Shown here: piece after piece, positions 8,593-18,794 of the stretch
Numbering within the stretch: position 1 is the first letter of the stretch
Layout: each line of letters begins with the position of its first letter
Assembly: GCF_013425765.1 (NCBI RefSeq)
Contig: NZ_JACCJZ010000020.1
Location: forward strand, 310,001-374,000
Direction of reading: 5' to 3'
From: Luteimonas deserti
GTDB taxonomy: Bacteria; Pseudomonadota; Gammaproteobacteria; Xanthomonadales; Xanthomonadaceae
DNA: 64,000 bases
The notes under the pieces: model-generated
Told to the model about the DNA's origin: nothing
Database searches by the model: none
What the model saw: only the letters and a program-made list of their open reading frames with translations
Translations under genes and position numbers: made by a program

Positions 8593-11181
8593 ATGTCGCA
8601 ACAAACCACCATCCGCAAGCTGGCCGCACTGGTGAATACGCCGGTCGAGAAACTGCTGGAACAGCTGTCCGAAGCGGGCATGCAGTTCAGCGATCCCGAC
8701 CAGGTCGTGACCAGCGCCGAGAAGCTGAAGCTGCTCGGGTTCCTCAAGCGTGCGCACGGCAAGGCTGACGCGCCTGCCGAGGACATCGCCGCGCCGAAGA
8801 AGATCACCCTCAACCGCAGCCGCAAGCAGGAGTTGACGGTCGGCGGTGGCCGGAACCGCCAGACCGTGGACGTGGTCGTGCGCAAGAAGGTCACGCTGAG
8901 CCCGGTCGCCGATGGCGGCCCGGGCAGCGATCCCGATGCCGAGCGCGCGGAAATCCTGCGCAAGCTCGAGGAGTCGCGCCAGCGCAATCTCTCCGAGCAG
9001 CAGCGCCTGGCCGAGGAAGACAAGCGCCGCGCCGACGAGGCCGAGCAGCGCCGGCTCGAAGCCGAGGCGGAGGCCGAGCGCCTGCGCCAGGCGGCCGCAG
9101 TCGCCGTGCCCGAGGATGCCGACGCCGCGACCCGTCGCACGACCGGCCACGGCCACAAGCCGGCGGCACCGCCGCGCGCCGACGATCGCAGCCCGGCCGG
9201 TGCCAAGCACAAGGCCAACCGCGGTTCCCACGCGATGGTGGCCGGTGTCGAGGACGACGAGAGCACCGCGCGTTTCGCCGGCCAGCTGCATCTGAGCGCA
9301 TCGGACCGCGCACGCCGCACCACCACCCGTGGCAAGCCCACCCGGGGCCCGCAGCGTCGCAGCGCGGCGCCGTCGCGCAGTGGCGCCGGCCCGCACGGTT
9401 TCGAGCGGCCGACCGCGCCCGTCGTACGCGAGGTGGCGATCGGCGACGCGATCACCGTGGCCGACCTCGCCCAGAAGCTGGCGATGAAGGGCGGGGACGT
9501 GGTCAAGGCGCTGTTCAAGATGGGCGTCATGGCGACCATCACCCAGACCATCGACCACGACACCGCTGCGCTGGTCGTCGAAGAGCTCGGCCATACCCCG
9601 GTGCGCGCCGACGGCGACGATGCCGAGCGCGAGCTGATCGCGCACGTGGGCGAGAACCAGGGCGACCAGGTGCCGCGTCCCCCGGTCGTCACGATCATGG
9701 GTCACGTTGATCACGGCAAGACCTCGCTGCTGGATTACATCCGTCGCACCAAGGTCGCCTCGGGCGAAGCGGGCGGCATCACCCAGCACATCGGCGCGTA
9801 TCACGTCGAGACCGACAAGGGCGTCATCAGCTTCCTCGACACCCCGGGCCACGCCGCGTTCACCTCGATGCGCGCGCGCGGTGCCAAGCTCACCGACATC
9901 GTGATCCTGGTGGTCGCGGCCGACGACGGCGTCATGCCGCAGACGGCCGAGGCGATCCAGCACGCGAAGGCGGCGAAGGTGCCGTTGATCGTCGCGATCA
10001 ACAAGATCGACAAGTCCGGCGCCGATCCGTCGCGGGTCAAGAACGAGCTGCTGGAGCACGACGTGGTCGCCGAGGATTTCGGCGGCGACACGCAGGTGGT
10101 CGAACTCTCGGCCAAGACCGGTGACGGCATCGACGATCTGCTCGATGCGATCTCGCTGCAGTCCGAGGTGCTGGAACTGCGCGCGGTCGCCGAAGGCCGC
10201 GCGAGCGGTACGGTGATCGAGTCCTCGCTCGACAAGGGCCGCGGCCCGGTGGCCACCGTGCTCGTGCAGCAGGGCCAGCTGGCGCGCGGCGATTACCTCG
10301 TCTGCGGCATCCAGTACGGTCGCGTGCGTGCGCTGTTCGACGAGACCGGCAGCCAGGTGCAGACGGCAGGTCCGTCGATCCCGGTGCAGGTGCTCGGCCT
10401 GTCGGGCGTGCCGGATGCGGGCGACGATTTCGTCGTCGTCGCCGACGAGCGTCTGGCCAAGGAAGTCGCCCAGCAGCGCGAGACCAAGCGCCGCGAAACG
10501 CGCCTGGTGCAGGCGGCCGGCAACCGCATGGAAGACATCATGGCGCAGATGGGCCAGGCCGAGCAGCAGCTGTCGCTCAACCTGGTCATCAAGGCGGACG
10601 TGCAGGGTTCGGTCGAGGCGCTGCGCCAGGCCCTGACCGCGCTGTCGAACGAGTTGATCCGGGTCAACATCATCGTGGCCGGTGTCGGCGGCATCACCGA
10701 GTCGGACGCCAACTCGGCGGCGGCGGCCAAGGCCACGATCATCGGCTTCAATGTCCGTGCCGATGCGTCGGCGCGCAAGGTGATCGAGAACAGCGCGCTC
10801 GACCTGCGCTACTTCTCGGTGATCTACGACGTGATCGACCAGGTCAAGCAGGTCGCCTCGGGCATCCTCGGCATGGAGATCCGCGAGGAGATCATCGGTA
10901 TCGCCCAGGTTCGCGAAGTGTTCCGCAGCTCCAAGTTCGGCGCCGTCGCCGGCTCGATGGTCATCGAGGGTGTCGTCAAGCGCAACAAGCCGATCCGCGT
11001 GCTGCGCGACAACACGGTGGTGTTCGAAGGCGAGCTGGAATCGCTGCGCCGCTTCAAGGAGAACGTCGACGAGGTGCGCAACGGCACCGAGTGCGGCATC
11101 GGCGTCAAGGCCTACAACGACGTCAAGCCGGGCGACCAGATCGAGTGCTTCGAACGCATCGAGGTCCAGCGCACCCTGTAA
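8593..11181 (+). CDS. infB: Translation initiation factor IF-2
   Basis: GTPase that delivers fMet-tRNA to the 30S subunit, 862 residues from the ATG at 8593. An upstream in-frame ATG at 8551 would add 14 residues unlike any IF-2 N-terminus. Domain order: an N-terminal IF2_N module ([20 protein letters not shown]), a charged Arg/Glu-rich coiled linker (about residues 120-190), a second IF2_N module ([15 protein letters not shown]), the G domain with P-loop GHVDHGKT at residue 370 and DTPGH, then domains II-IV. It lies in the nusA operon, and its substrate tRNA is encoded about 2.5 kb upstream. Confidence 0.97.
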   Translation: MSQQTTIRKLAALVNTPVEKLLEQLSEAGMQFSDPDQVVTSAEKLKLLGFLKRAHGKADAPAEDIAAPKKITLNRSRKQELTVGGGRNRQTVDVVVRKKVTLSPVADGGPGSDPDAERAEILRKLEESRQRNLSEQQRLAEEDKRRADEAEQRRLEAEAEAERLRQAAAVAVPEDADAATRRTTGHGHKPAAPPRADDRSPAGAKHKANRGSHAMVAGVEDDESTARFAGQLHLSASDRARRTTTRGKPTRGPQRRSAAPSRSGAGPHGFERPTAPVVREVAIGDAITVADLAQKLAMKGGDVVKALFKMGVMATITQTIDHDTAALVVEELGHTPVRADGDDAERELIAHVGENQGDQVPRPPVVTIMGHVDHGKTSLLDYIRRTKVASGEAGGITQHIGAYHVETDKGVISFLDTPGHAAFTSMRARGAKLTDIVILVVAADDGVMPQTAEAIQHAKAAKVPLIVAINKIDKSGADPSRVKNELLEHDVVAEDFGGDTQVVELSAKTGDGIDDLLDAISLQSEVLELRAVAEGRASGTVIESSLDKGRGPVATVLVQQGQLARGDYLVCGIQYGRVRALFDETGSQVQTAGPSIPVQVLGLSGVPDAGDDFVVVADERLAKEVAQQRETKRRETRLVQAAGNRMEDIMAQMGQAEQQLSLNLVIKADVQGSVEALRQALTALSNELIRVNIIVAGVGGITESDANSAAAAKATIIGFNVRADASARKVIENSALDLRYFSVIYDVIDQVKQVASGILGMEIREEIIGIAQVREVFRSSKFGAVAGSMVIEGVVKRNKPIRVLRDNTVVFEGELESLRRFKENVDEVRNGTECGIGVKAYNDVKPGDQIECFERIEVQRTL

Positions 11182-11301
11182 GGGTGCGCCGCGAGGCGGT
11201 CGGATCCGCAGCCGCGGATCCGTCGCTGCGGCCTATGCGGCTTCGGCGCGCGAAAGCCGATGTACCTGTTCCATCTTTCTTTCCGAACCCGAATTCCCGT
11301 C

Positions 11302-11661
11302 TTGGCCCAGAAATCCTTCCATCGCACCGACCGTGTTTCCGCCCAGCTGCGCCGTGAACTCGGCACCCTGGTCCGCGAAGCCGTGTCCGAGCATGGGCTG
11401 CCCTCGGTCAGCGTGTCCGATGTCGAGGTCACGCGCGACATGGCGCACGCCAAGGTGTTCGTGACCGCGCTGCAGTCCGAGCGCGCCGCCGAGGCGATGA
11501 AGGGCCTCAAGGCGGTCGCGCACGAGATCCGGTTCAAGCTGGCGCGCGCGGTGAAGATGCGCCACGTCCCCGAGCTGCATTTCCACTACGACGATTCGGT
11601 GGATCGCGGCGAGCGCATCGACACGCTGCTGCGCGATGTGGGTCCCGCGTCGTCCGATTGA
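11302..11661 (+). CDS. rbfA: 30S ribosome-binding factor A
   Basis: Cold-shock assembly factor that binds 30S and helps 16S rRNA 5' maturation. The family core begins at KSFHRTDRVSAQLRRELG and runs through SVSDVEVTRDMAHAKVFV. The start is uncertain. TTG at 11302 gives 119 residues and the usual N-terminus, whereas ATG at 11260 would add 14 residues (YLFHLSFRTRIPV) that look unrelated. Neither has a clear ribosome-binding site. It lies between infB and truB, the standard order. Confidence 0.92.
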   Translation: MAQKSFHRTDRVSAQLRRELGTLVREAVSEHGLPSVSVSDVEVTRDMAHAKVFVTALQSERAAEAMKGLKAVAHEIRFKLARAVKMRHVPELHFHYDDSVDRGERIDTLLRDVGPASSD

Positions 11662-11778
11662 TCCCGGCCGCCCGGGCTTCGACGTCGCACCTGGCGTGCT
11701 GCGCGGCGGCGGTACGTCCGACAGCCGGGCGCATGGGCGCACGATGATCGTTCCGGCCCTCCAGCCCCGTCTTCCCCG

Positions 11779-12759
11779 ATGACCCGTCCAGCGAGCCGCC
11801 CCCGTACCCGGTTTCGACCGCTCGACGGCATCCTGCTGCTCGACAAGCCGCGCGGCTTGAGCTCCAACCAGGCGTTGCAGCGTGTACGGCATCTGTTCCG
11901 CGCCGAGAAGGGCGGCCACACCGGCAGTCTCGATCCCCTCGCCACGGGGCTGTTGCCGGTGTGTTTCGGCGAGGCGACCAAGATCGCCGGCGGCCTTCTC
12001 GGTGCACGCAAGGCCTACACCACCGTCGCGCGTCTCGGCCAGGTCACGGACACCGACGACGCCGACGGCGCCGTGCTGCGCGAACGCACGGTGCCGCCGT
12101 TGACCATCGAAATCCTGGATGCCGCGCTGGCGCAGCTCACGGGACGACTGCAGCAGCGCCCGCCGATCTATTCGGCCCTCAAACGCGGCGGCGAACCGCT
12201 GTATGCCAAGGCCCGGCGTGGGGAGGTGGTGGACGTGGACTGCCGGCCGGTCGAGGTGCACGCCTTCGAGCTGCAGTCCGCGGCCGACCTGCTCGACGGC
12301 GTGCTCGATCCGGGTGGTCCCCCGCAGCTGCGCCTGCACGTCGAGTGCGGCTCCGGCACCTACGTGCGCAGCCTGGTGCGCGATCTCGGCGAGCTGCTCG
12401 GCTGCGGCGCCCATGTCGCCGAGTTGCGCCGGCTGTGGGTGGATCCCTTCCGGGATCCGCGCATGTGGAGCCTGGACGACCTGCAGGCGCTGGCCGCGCG
12501 GGGGGAGCGCGGGCTCGAAGCCTGCCTGCTGGACATCGAGGCAGGCATGCTGGCCTGGCCGGCCGTCCACGTCGACGCCGCGCAGGCCGCGCGCCTGCAA
12601 CACGGCCAGGCGCTGGCCGGACCGTACACATTGAGCGGCGAGGTGGCGATCGTGGGACCCGACGGGCGCGCCCAGGGACTCGGCCAGATCGGCGTCGACC
12701 GGGCCCTGCGTCCGCAGCGCATGTTCCGTCGCGCCGAGCGCAGCGCCGGCGCAGACTGA
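11779..12759 (+). CDS. truB: tRNA pseudouridine(55) synthase TruB
   Basis: Makes pseudouridine 55 in the T-loop of tRNAs. The protein has 326 residues. The catalytic motif [16 protein letters not shown] contains the nucleophilic Asp52, preceded by the [14 protein letters not shown] segment. A C-terminal PUA-like region is visible around [17 protein letters not shown]. It starts at ATG 11779 and is co-directional with rbfA. The rpsO promoter begins 10 bp after its stop. Confidence 0.96.
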   Translation: MTRPASRPRTRFRPLDGILLLDKPRGLSSNQALQRVRHLFRAEKGGHTGSLDPLATGLLPVCFGEATKIAGGLLGARKAYTTVARLGQVTDTDDADGAVLRERTVPPLTIEILDAALAQLTGRLQQRPPIYSALKRGGEPLYAKARRGEVVDVDCRPVEVHAFELQSAADLLDGVLDPGGPPQLRLHVECGSGTYVRSLVRDLGELLGCGAHVAELRRLWVDPFRDPRMWSLDDLQALAARGERGLEACLLDIEAGMLAWPAVHVDAAQAARLQHGQALAGPYTLSGEVAIVGPDGRAQGLGQIGVDRALRPQRMFRRAERSAGAD

Positions 12760-12768
12760 ATGGCTGCC

Positions 12769-12797
12769 TTGTCCGGGTCACGGGCAGGGGATACAAT
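12769..12797 (+). promoter_or_regulatory. Promoter of rpsO
   Basis: TTGTCC (12769-12774), a 17-bp spacer and TACAAT (12792-12797). Transcription should start near 12804, leaving a leader of about 110 nt before rpsO. A separate rpsO promoter after truB also exists in E. coli, where the leader carries the S15 autoregulatory structure. I did not identify that structure here. Confidence 0.6.
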
Positions 12798-12912
12798 GCC
12801 GCGGCCTTTTTCCAAGGCTCAGCACCTCCATCCCAACAGGCGGTCCGGGCGGTACGCAGCGGTCCAACGACACGCTGCGGTCTTCTGCGGGACGCGCGTC
12901 CAGAGAATCCAA

Positions 12913-13176
12913 ATGACCACGATCGACAACGGCAAGATCATCGAAGAACACAAGCGCGGCGACAACGACACCGGCTCCCCGGAAGTCCAGGTCGCCCTGC
13001 TGACCGCACGCATCGTGCACCTGACCGAGCACTTCAAGACGCACAAGAAGGACCACCATAGCCGCCGCGGCCTGCTGATGATGGTCAACCGTCGTCGCAG
13101 CCTGCTCGACTATCTGCACCGGAAGGATGCGGACCGGTACAAGGCGCTGATCGAGAAGCTCGGCCTGCGTCGCTAA
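12913..13176 (+). CDS. rpsO: 30S ribosomal protein S15
   Basis: Primary 16S rRNA-binding protein that nucleates the 30S platform. The ATG at 12913 gives the canonical short protein of 87 residues. The core is nearly invariant: [17 protein letters not shown], then [12 protein letters not shown] and the C-terminal [10 protein letters not shown] longer in-frame reading from 12760 exists, but its first 51 residues are unlike S15. An intrinsic terminator follows and pnp comes next, the conserved rpsO-pnp arrangement. Confidence 0.97.
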   Translation: MTTIDNGKIIEEHKRGDNDTGSPEVQVALLTARIVHLTEHFKTHKKDHHSRRGLLMMVNRRRSLLDYLHRKDADRYKALIEKLGLRR

Positions 13177-13187
13177 GACTGACACCC

Positions 13188-13220
13188 ACCGCGGCGCAGA
13201 GATGCGCCGCGGTTCTTTTT
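13188..13220 (+). terminator. Intrinsic terminator between rpsO and pnp
   Basis: A perfect 11-bp stem (ACCGCGGCGCA / TGCGCCGCGGT) with a GAGA tetraloop, followed immediately by TCTTTTT. It lies 11 bp after the rpsO stop. Partial read-through here sets pnp expression in E. coli; the same is inferred. Confidence 0.9.
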
Positions 13221-13296
13221 AGGGCGTGGCAGCGTCCGCCCGGCCGGGGCATGGGTCCCGGACGGTTCATCGCAAGAGACATCAAGGAATTCCAAC

Positions 13297-15405
13297 GTGG
13301 CGAAAGTGACAAAGAGCTTCCAGTTCGGCAACCACACCGTAACGCTCGAGACCGGCGAGATCGCGCGCCAGGCCGGCGGTGCGGTCATGGTCTCGTGCGA
13401 GGGCACCCAGGTGCTGGTGACCGCGGTCGCCAACAAGACCGCGCGTGACGGGCAGGATTTCTTCCCGCTCACCGTCGACTACCAGGAGAAGTTCTACGCC
13501 GGCGGCCGGATCCCGGGCGGCTTCTTCAAGCGCGAAGGCCGCGCCACCGAGAAGGAAACCCTGATCTCGCGCCTGATCGACCGTCCGATCCGCCCGCTGT
13601 TCCCCGATGGCTTCCGCAACGAAGTCCAGATCATCGCCACCGTGATGTCGATGAACCCGGAAATCGACGGCGACATCCTCGCCCTGATCGGTGCCTCCGC
13701 CGCGCTGTCGCTCTCGGGCGCGCCGTTCGACGGCCCGATCGGCGCCGCCAAGGTCGGCTACAAGGACGGCCAGTACCTGCTGAACCCAACCGTGACCGAG
13801 CTGAAGGATTCGGACCTCGAGCTCGTCGTCGCCGGTACCGCGAACGCCGTGCTGATGGTCGAGTCGGAAGCCCGTGAGCTGTCGGAAGACGTGATGCTGG
13901 GCGCGGTGATGTTCGGCCACAAGCAGATGCAGGTCGCGATCGAGACGATCAACGCCCTGGTCGCCGAAGCCGGCAAGCCGAAGTGGGAATGGTCCGCTCC
14001 GGCCGCGAACGAGGGTCTGGTCGCCGCCATCCGCAACGCCGTCGGCGAGCAGCTCGGCAGCGCCTTCCAGGTGCGCGACAAACTCGAGCGCAAGGACACG
14101 ATCTCCAAGCTCAAGAAGGCCATCGTCGAGGCGCTGGCGCCGCAGGCCGAAGCCAATGCCTGGTCGTCGGGCGAGCTGTCGAAGGAATTCGGCGAGCAGG
14201 AGTACCAGACGATGCGCGAGTCGGTGCTCAAGACCAAGGTCCGCATCGACGGCCGCGGCCCGGCCGACGTGCGTGCGATCAGCTCCAAGGTCAGCATCCT
14301 GCCCCGCGTGCACGGTTCCGCGCTGTTCACCCGTGGCGAGACCCAGGCGATCGTCGCCGTGACGCTGGGCACCGCGCGCGACGGTCAGGTCATCGACGCG
14401 GTCGCCGGCGAGTACAAGGAACACTTCCTGTTCCACTACAACTTCCCCCCCTACTCGGTGGGTGAAGCCGGCCGCATGATGGGCCCGAAGCGTCGCGAGA
14501 TCGGCCACGGTCGCCTCGCCAAGCGCGGCGTGCTCGCCGTGATGCCGACGATGGAAGAGTTCCCGTACACCATCCGCGTCGTGTCGGAGATCACCGAGTC
14601 GAACGGCTCCTCGTCGATGGCGTCGGTCTGCGGTTCCTCGCTGGCGCTGATGGACGCGGGCGTGCCGATCAAGGCGCCGGTCGCCGGCATCGCCATGGGT
14701 CTGGTCAAGGAAGGCGACGACTTCGTCGTGCTCTCCGACATCCTGGGCGACGAGGATCACCTCGGCGACATGGACTTCAAGGTCGCCGGCACCACGAACG
14801 GCATCTCGGCGCTGCAGATGGACATCAAGATCCAGGGCATCACCGAGGAGATCATGAAGGTCGCGCTGGCCCAGGCGAAGGAAGGCCGCCTGCACATCCT
14901 CAACGAGATGAGCAGCGCGCTGACCACCCCGCGTTCGGAGCTCAGCGAGTTCGCGCCGCGCCTGATCACGATCAAGATCCACCCCGACAAGATCCGCGAA
15001 GTGATCGGCAAGGGCGGTTCGGTCATCCAGGCGATCACCAAGGAAACCGGCACCCAGATCGACATCCAGGACGACGGCACGATCACGATCGCCTCGGTCA
15101 ACGGCGCCGCCGGCCAGGCTGCGAAGTCGCGCATCGAGCAGATCACGTCCGACGTCGAGCCCGGCCGCATCTACGAGGGCAAGGTCGTCAAGCTGATGGA
15201 TTTCGGTGCGTTCGTCACGATCTCCCCCGGCAAGGACGGTCTGGTCCACGTGTCGCAGATCTCCAACGAGCGCGTCGAGAAGGTCGGCGACGTGCTCAAG
15301 GAAGGCGATGTGGTCAAGGTCAAGGTGCTGGAAGTCGACAAGCAGGGCCGCATCCGCCTGTCGATGAAGGCCGTCGAGGAAGGCGAGGGCACGCCGGCCG
15401 AGTAA
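13297..15405 (+). CDS. pnp: Polyribonucleotide nucleotidyltransferase (PNPase)
   Basis: Phosphorolytic 3'-5' exoribonuclease of the RNA degradosome, 702 residues. It has two RNase PH domains separated by a helical segment; [20 protein letters not shown] in the second carries the catalytic acidic residues. A KH domain follows with GxxG in [12 protein letters not shown], then an S1 domain ([15 protein letters not shown]). The start is GTG at 13297 with AAGGAA (13284-13289) as ribosome-binding site. A factor-independent terminator follows. Confidence 0.97.
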   Translation: MAKVTKSFQFGNHTVTLETGEIARQAGGAVMVSCEGTQVLVTAVANKTARDGQDFFPLTVDYQEKFYAGGRIPGGFFKREGRATEKETLISRLIDRPIRPLFPDGFRNEVQIIATVMSMNPEIDGDILALIGASAALSLSGAPFDGPIGAAKVGYKDGQYLLNPTVTELKDSDLELVVAGTANAVLMVESEARELSEDVMLGAVMFGHKQMQVAIETINALVAEAGKPKWEWSAPAANEGLVAAIRNAVGEQLGSAFQVRDKLERKDTISKLKKAIVEALAPQAEANAWSSGELSKEFGEQEYQTMRESVLKTKVRIDGRGPADVRAISSKVSILPRVHGSALFTRGETQAIVAVTLGTARDGQVIDAVAGEYKEHFLFHYNFPPYSVGEAGRMMGPKRREIGHGRLAKRGVLAVMPTMEEFPYTIRVVSEITESNGSSSMASVCGSSLALMDAGVPIKAPVAGIAMGLVKEGDDFVVLSDILGDEDHLGDMDFKVAGTTNGISALQMDIKIQGITEEIMKVALAQAKEGRLHILNEMSSALTTPRSELSEFAPRLITIKIHPDKIREVIGKGGSVIQAITKETGTQIDIQDDGTITIASVNGAAGQAAKSRIEQITSDVEPGRIYEGKVVKLMDFGAFVTISPGKDGLVHVSQISNERVEKVGDVLKEGDVVKVKVLEVDKQGRIRLSMKAVEEGEGTPAE

Positions 15406-15432
15406 TCGCCGACGACAGCCTCACGTGTCACC

Positions 15433-15458
15433 GGAAAGCGGGCTTCGGCCCGCTTTCC
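15433..15458 (+). terminator. Terminator after pnp
   Basis: A perfect 11-bp stem (GGAAAGCGGGC / GCCCGCTTTCC) closed by a TTCG tetraloop, with GCGTTTCC after it. It lies 27 bp after the pnp stop and ends the translation block. The T-tract is poor. Confidence 0.75.
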
Positions 15459-15543
15459 GCGTTTCCGGGATCCGGTGGTTCACGGTCTCTGGGCACGGCG
15501 ACCGTCAGGTATGGCCGGCCACTGACCGTCAGGAGCTGCCGCC

Positions 15544-16878
15544 ATGTCGCCGCGCCCCGTACTGCTCGCCGCCGCCGTCTCCGTCGCCCTGTGCGGCACC
15601 GCCTCGGCCCAGGAGTCGGAGGCCGCGACCATCCGCACCGATCGAGCGAACGCCACGTACACCATCGGCAGCGGCGCACGCATCGCCGAGCGCCTGCCCG
15701 CGCCCACCGATACCTCGGACGTCGAACTGCAGCCCCGGGTCGTCGGCTGGACCGGGGACCGCGTGCCGGTCGCGCCCGAAGGTTTCACGGTGACCAAGTA
15801 CGCCGACGGCCTGGACTATCCGCGCTGGCTGCACCAGCTGGAAAACGGTGACGTGCTCGTCTCCGAAGCGCGTACCGCGCCGCAGGAGGACCAGACCGAG
15901 GTGCTCGACCGCTCGCGGGCCTACGGACCCAGCGCGAACCGGATCACGCTGCTGCGCGACACCGACGGCGACGGCACCCCCGACGTGCGCGAGGTCTTCG
16001 CGACCGACCTCAATCAGCCCTTCGGCATGCTGCAGCAGGGCGAGTGGCTGTACATCGCGGTGACCGACGGCCTCTGGCGGTATCCCTACACCGCCGGCCA
16101 GACCCGCCTCGAAGGCGAGGGCGAGAAGATCCTGGATCTGCCCGCCGGCGGTTACAACAACCACTGGACGCGCAACGTCGTCGCCAATGCCGACGGCAGC
16201 AAGCTCTACGTGACGGTGGGTTCGGCCAGCAACGTCGGCGAATACGGCATGGACGAGGAGGCGCGGCGGGCCGCGATCCTGGAGATCAATCCCGACGGCT
16301 CGGGCGAGCGCATCTTCGCCTCGGGCCTGCGCAATCCCAACGGCGTCGACTGGGAACCCACGACCGGCGCGATGTGGACCGCGGTCAACGAGCGCGACGA
16401 GATCGGCGACGATCTGGTGCCGGACTACATCACGCGCGTGCAGGACGGCGGGTTCTACGGCTGGCCCTATGCCTATTACGGCCAGAACGTGGACACCCGC
16501 ATCCAGCCGCCGCGGCCGGATCTGGCCGAGAAGACGCTGGTTCCGGATTTCGCCGTCGGCAGCCACACCTCGGCGATGAGCCTGAACTTCTACCAGGGCG
16601 AGCAGTTCCCGGCGCTCTATCGCGGCGGCGCCTTCGTCGCGTTGCACGGCTCCTGGAACCGGCGTTCGTTCGCCGGCTACAAGGTGCTCTACGTGCCGTT
16701 CGAAAACGGCACGCCGACCGGCGAGGCGCAGACCTTCCTGTCGGGCTTCATCACCAACGACGCCGGTCCCGACGTCTATGGTCGCCCGACCCACATCTAC
16801 GGCTTGCGGGATGGCTCGCTGCTGTTGACCGACGATGCCGGCGATACGGTCTGGCGTGTGGCCTATACCGGCGGCTGA
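15544..16878 (+). CDS. Secreted PQQ-dependent sugar/sorbosone dehydrogenase-like protein
   Basis: Exported protein of 444 residues with a Sec signal peptide (residues 1-22, ending in GTASA before Gln). The mature part resembles the soluble PQQ sugar dehydrogenase/L-sorbosone dehydrogenase beta-propeller family. Recognisable blocks are GFTVTKYADGLDYPRW, LPAGGYNNHWTRNVV (with a catalytic-type His), ASGLRNPNGVDWEP, HTSAMSLNFY, FVALHGSWNRRSFAGYKV and LLLTDDAGDTVWRV. It probably acts in the periplasm, with PQQ or a similar cofactor; the substrate cannot be read from sequence. It stands alone, with no neighbouring PQQ synthesis genes. Confidence 0.8.
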   Translation: MSPRPVLLAAAVSVALCGTASAQESEAATIRTDRANATYTIGSGARIAERLPAPTDTSDVELQPRVVGWTGDRVPVAPEGFTVTKYADGLDYPRWLHQLENGDVLVSEARTAPQEDQTEVLDRSRAYGPSANRITLLRDTDGDGTPDVREVFATDLNQPFGMLQQGEWLYIAVTDGLWRYPYTAGQTRLEGEGEKILDLPAGGYNNHWTRNVVANADGSKLYVTVGSASNVGEYGMDEEARRAAILEINPDGSGERIFASGLRNPNGVDWEPTTGAMWTAVNERDEIGDDLVPDYITRVQDGGFYGWPYAYYGQNVDTRIQPPRPDLAEKTLVPDFAVGSHTSAMSLNFYQGEQFPALYRGGAFVALHGSWNRRSFAGYKVLYVPFENGTPTGEAQTFLSGFITNDAGPDVYGRPTHIYGLRDGSLLLTDDAGDTVWRVAYTGG

Positions 16879-17198
16879 GCCGTCCCGAGATGCCGCGCGG
16901 CGTCGCCGCGCGTGCATGGGCGAGGGGGGCATTGCTGAATCCAGGTGGGAGGCGGTGACGCTCGTGCGGGTGCCCAGTTGCAACTGGGCGGCCCGCTCAC
17001 AGTGCCCGGCGCATGTGTGTGCCGTCTCGATCATGCGAGCACGGGTGCCGAGAGCGTGCCTGTATCTGCTGCCCGGTGTCCCACCATCTGCCAGCGCCGC
17101 GGATATCGGTGATGACCGATGATCGTTCACGGCCTGGGCGGTCGATCTAGTCCCATCGGGTGAGTTTTCCCGGGCCCGTCCTCTGGCAGGCTTGCCGC
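16879..17198. other. Intergenic region with an 18-bp perfect palindrome
   Basis: No gene is supported in this 320-bp gap. It contains GCCCAGTTGCAACTGGGC at 16972-16989, a perfect palindrome with no loop. That is more like a dimeric-protein operator than an RNA hairpin. No terminator with a T-run was seen, and no convincing promoter for the downstream symporter. Confidence 0.5.
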
Positions 17199-18601
17199 AT
17201 GCAGACCGAAACCGCACCCCAGCCTCCGATCACGTCACCCACGCCCGGGCCCCCGGCCCGAAAGCCGCTCTGGCAGCACCTGTATGTCTGGGTGCTGATC
17301 GGCATCACCGCCGGCATCGTCATCGGCCTGACGCTACCCGAGGTGGGCGCGCAGATGAAATGGCTGGCCGACCTGTTCATCAAGCTGGTCAAGGTGGTGA
17401 TCGCGCCGACGATCTTCGCGACCGTCGCCGTCGGCATCGCCGGGCTCGGCAACCTGGCCAAGGCCGGCGGCCTCGCGTTCAAGACCGTCGTGTATTTCAA
17501 CGTGACCACGGTGTTCGCGCTCGGCATCGGTCTGGTGGTGATCAACCTGTTCGGCCCCGGGCGTCGTCTAGGCCTGGATATCACTACCTTCGATGCCTCG
17601 GCGGCGCAGGGCACCCTGGCCAGCGCCGGCGCGGCCGCGGGCGAGGGGCTGACCGGCTTCCTGCTGCACCTGGTGCCGAGTTCGTTCTTCGGCGCCTTCG
17701 TCGAAGGCCAGCTGATCCAGGTGCTGGTGATGGCGATCCTCGTCGCCTGCGCGATCACGATGCTGGGCGAGCGCGGCCGGCCCGCGGTTGCGGCGCTCGA
17801 CACCATCGCCCAGGTGATGTTCGGCGTGATCAAGATCGTGATGTGGTTCGCGCCGCTGGGCGCGATGGGCGGCATGGCCTTCACCATCGGCGAGTACGGC
17901 GGCGCGATCCTCGGCTCGCTCGGCTACTTCATGCTGAGTTTCTGGCTGACCTGTCTGCTGTTCCTGTTCCTCGTGCTCGGACCGATCTGCTGGTGGTCGG
18001 GCTTCAGCATCTTCAAGTACATCCGCATGATCCGCGACGAACTGCTGATCGTGCTCGGCACCTCGTCGTCGGAAACGGTGCTGCCGCGCATGCTCGCCAA
18101 GCTCGAAGGCGCGGGCGTGCCCAAGTCGGTTGTCGGCCTGACCATTCCCACCGGCTATTCATTCAATCTCGACGGCACCGCGATCTACATGTCGATGGCG
18201 CGATCTTCATTGCCCAGGCCTTCGGCATCGAGGTGCCGCTCGGCACGCAGATCGCGTTGCTGGTGTTCATGCTGATCTCGTCGAACGGCGCCGCCGGTGT
18301 GTCCGGCGCGGGTCTGGTGACGCTGGCGGCCTCGCTGGCGGCGTTCGAAAGCGTGATTCCGCTGGCGGGCATCGCGCTGATCATCGGTATCGACCGTTTC
18401 ATGTCCGAAGGCCGCGCGTTGACCAACCTCACCGGCAACGGCATCGGCACGCTGGTCGTCGCACGCTGGACCGGCCAGCTCGACCGGGAGCGCCTGGCGG
18501 AGGTGCTCGACAATCCACGCCTGGTCGACCCCGAGCGCCTGGCCGCCGAACGTGCCCAAGCCGCCACGCCGCCCGACGGGATGCCGGCCGGCACGCACTG
18601 A
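17199..18601 (+). pseudogene. Dicarboxylate/amino acid:cation symporter (DAACS/DctA-GltP family), frameshifted
   Basis: Proton- or sodium-coupled inner-membrane carrier for C4-dicarboxylates or glutamate/aspartate. The first frame (ATG 17199 to about 18197) encodes the N-terminal transmembrane helices and the family motifs [13 protein letters not shown] and [19 protein letters not shown]. It then runs into a foreign tail that stops at 18275. The true continuation ([20 protein letters not shown], then [15 protein letters not shown]) lies in another frame and stops at 18601. One inserted base at about 18198-18202 would restore a full-length protein of about 467 residues. All other conserved positions look intact, so the lesion is recent or a sequencing error. 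Confidence 0.85.
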
Positions 18602-18665
18602 GCCGATGGCCGGATCCGCGCCCGGTCACCTGGTCATTCTTAGGCGCCCGTTGCGTCTGCAACGG

Positions 18666-18694
18666 TTGCGCATCCCCGACCCAGCCGCTAGCTT
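18666..18694 (+). promoter_or_regulatory. Candidate promoter of the asnB leader
   Basis: TTGCGC (18666-18671), a 17-bp spacer and TAGCTT (18689-18694). The predicted start falls at about 18701-18702, essentially on the ATG of the leader peptide at 18702. No Shine-Dalgarno sequence is visible upstream of that ATG, so the leader could be translated from a leaderless mRNA. Confidence 0.5.
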
Positions 18695-18701
18695 CGTTCC
18701 C

Positions 18702-18794
18702 ATGGCCCGTCCCGCTGTCACCGGCAATCGCAACCGCAACGTCCCGCGCACGAATAATCGTGCGCGGCCGACGCGGGTGTGGGAGCAGGCGTAG
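18702..18794 (+). CDS. Asparagine-rich leader peptide of asnB (30 residues)
   Basis: A short open frame starting MARPAVTGNRNRNV, continuing with PRTNNRARP and ending at TAG 18792-18794. Five of residues 9-19 are Asn: codons at 726-728, 732-734, 738-740, 753-755 and 756-758 of the 18,000s. It ends 121 bp before asnB. Three overlapping RNA pairings and an intrinsic terminator lie in or just after it. This combination is the layout of classical amino-acid leader peptides (trp, his, thr operons), with asparagine as the sensed amino acid. The peptide itself probably has no function beyond being translated. Expression is inferred. Confidence 0.75.
   Translation: MARPAVTGNRNRNVPRTNNRARPTRVWEQA

Noticed and set aside
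18195..18275. Programmed ribosomal frameshift in the symporter
   Set aside because: No slippery heptamer or downstream stem was seen, and the family does not use frameshifting. A deletion or sequencing error is simpler.
18552..18794. 80-codon frame as the asnB leader
   Set aside because: The first 50 codons overlap the end of the symporter reading frame and precede the likely promoter. Only the part from ATG 18702 carries the Asn codons in the right place.
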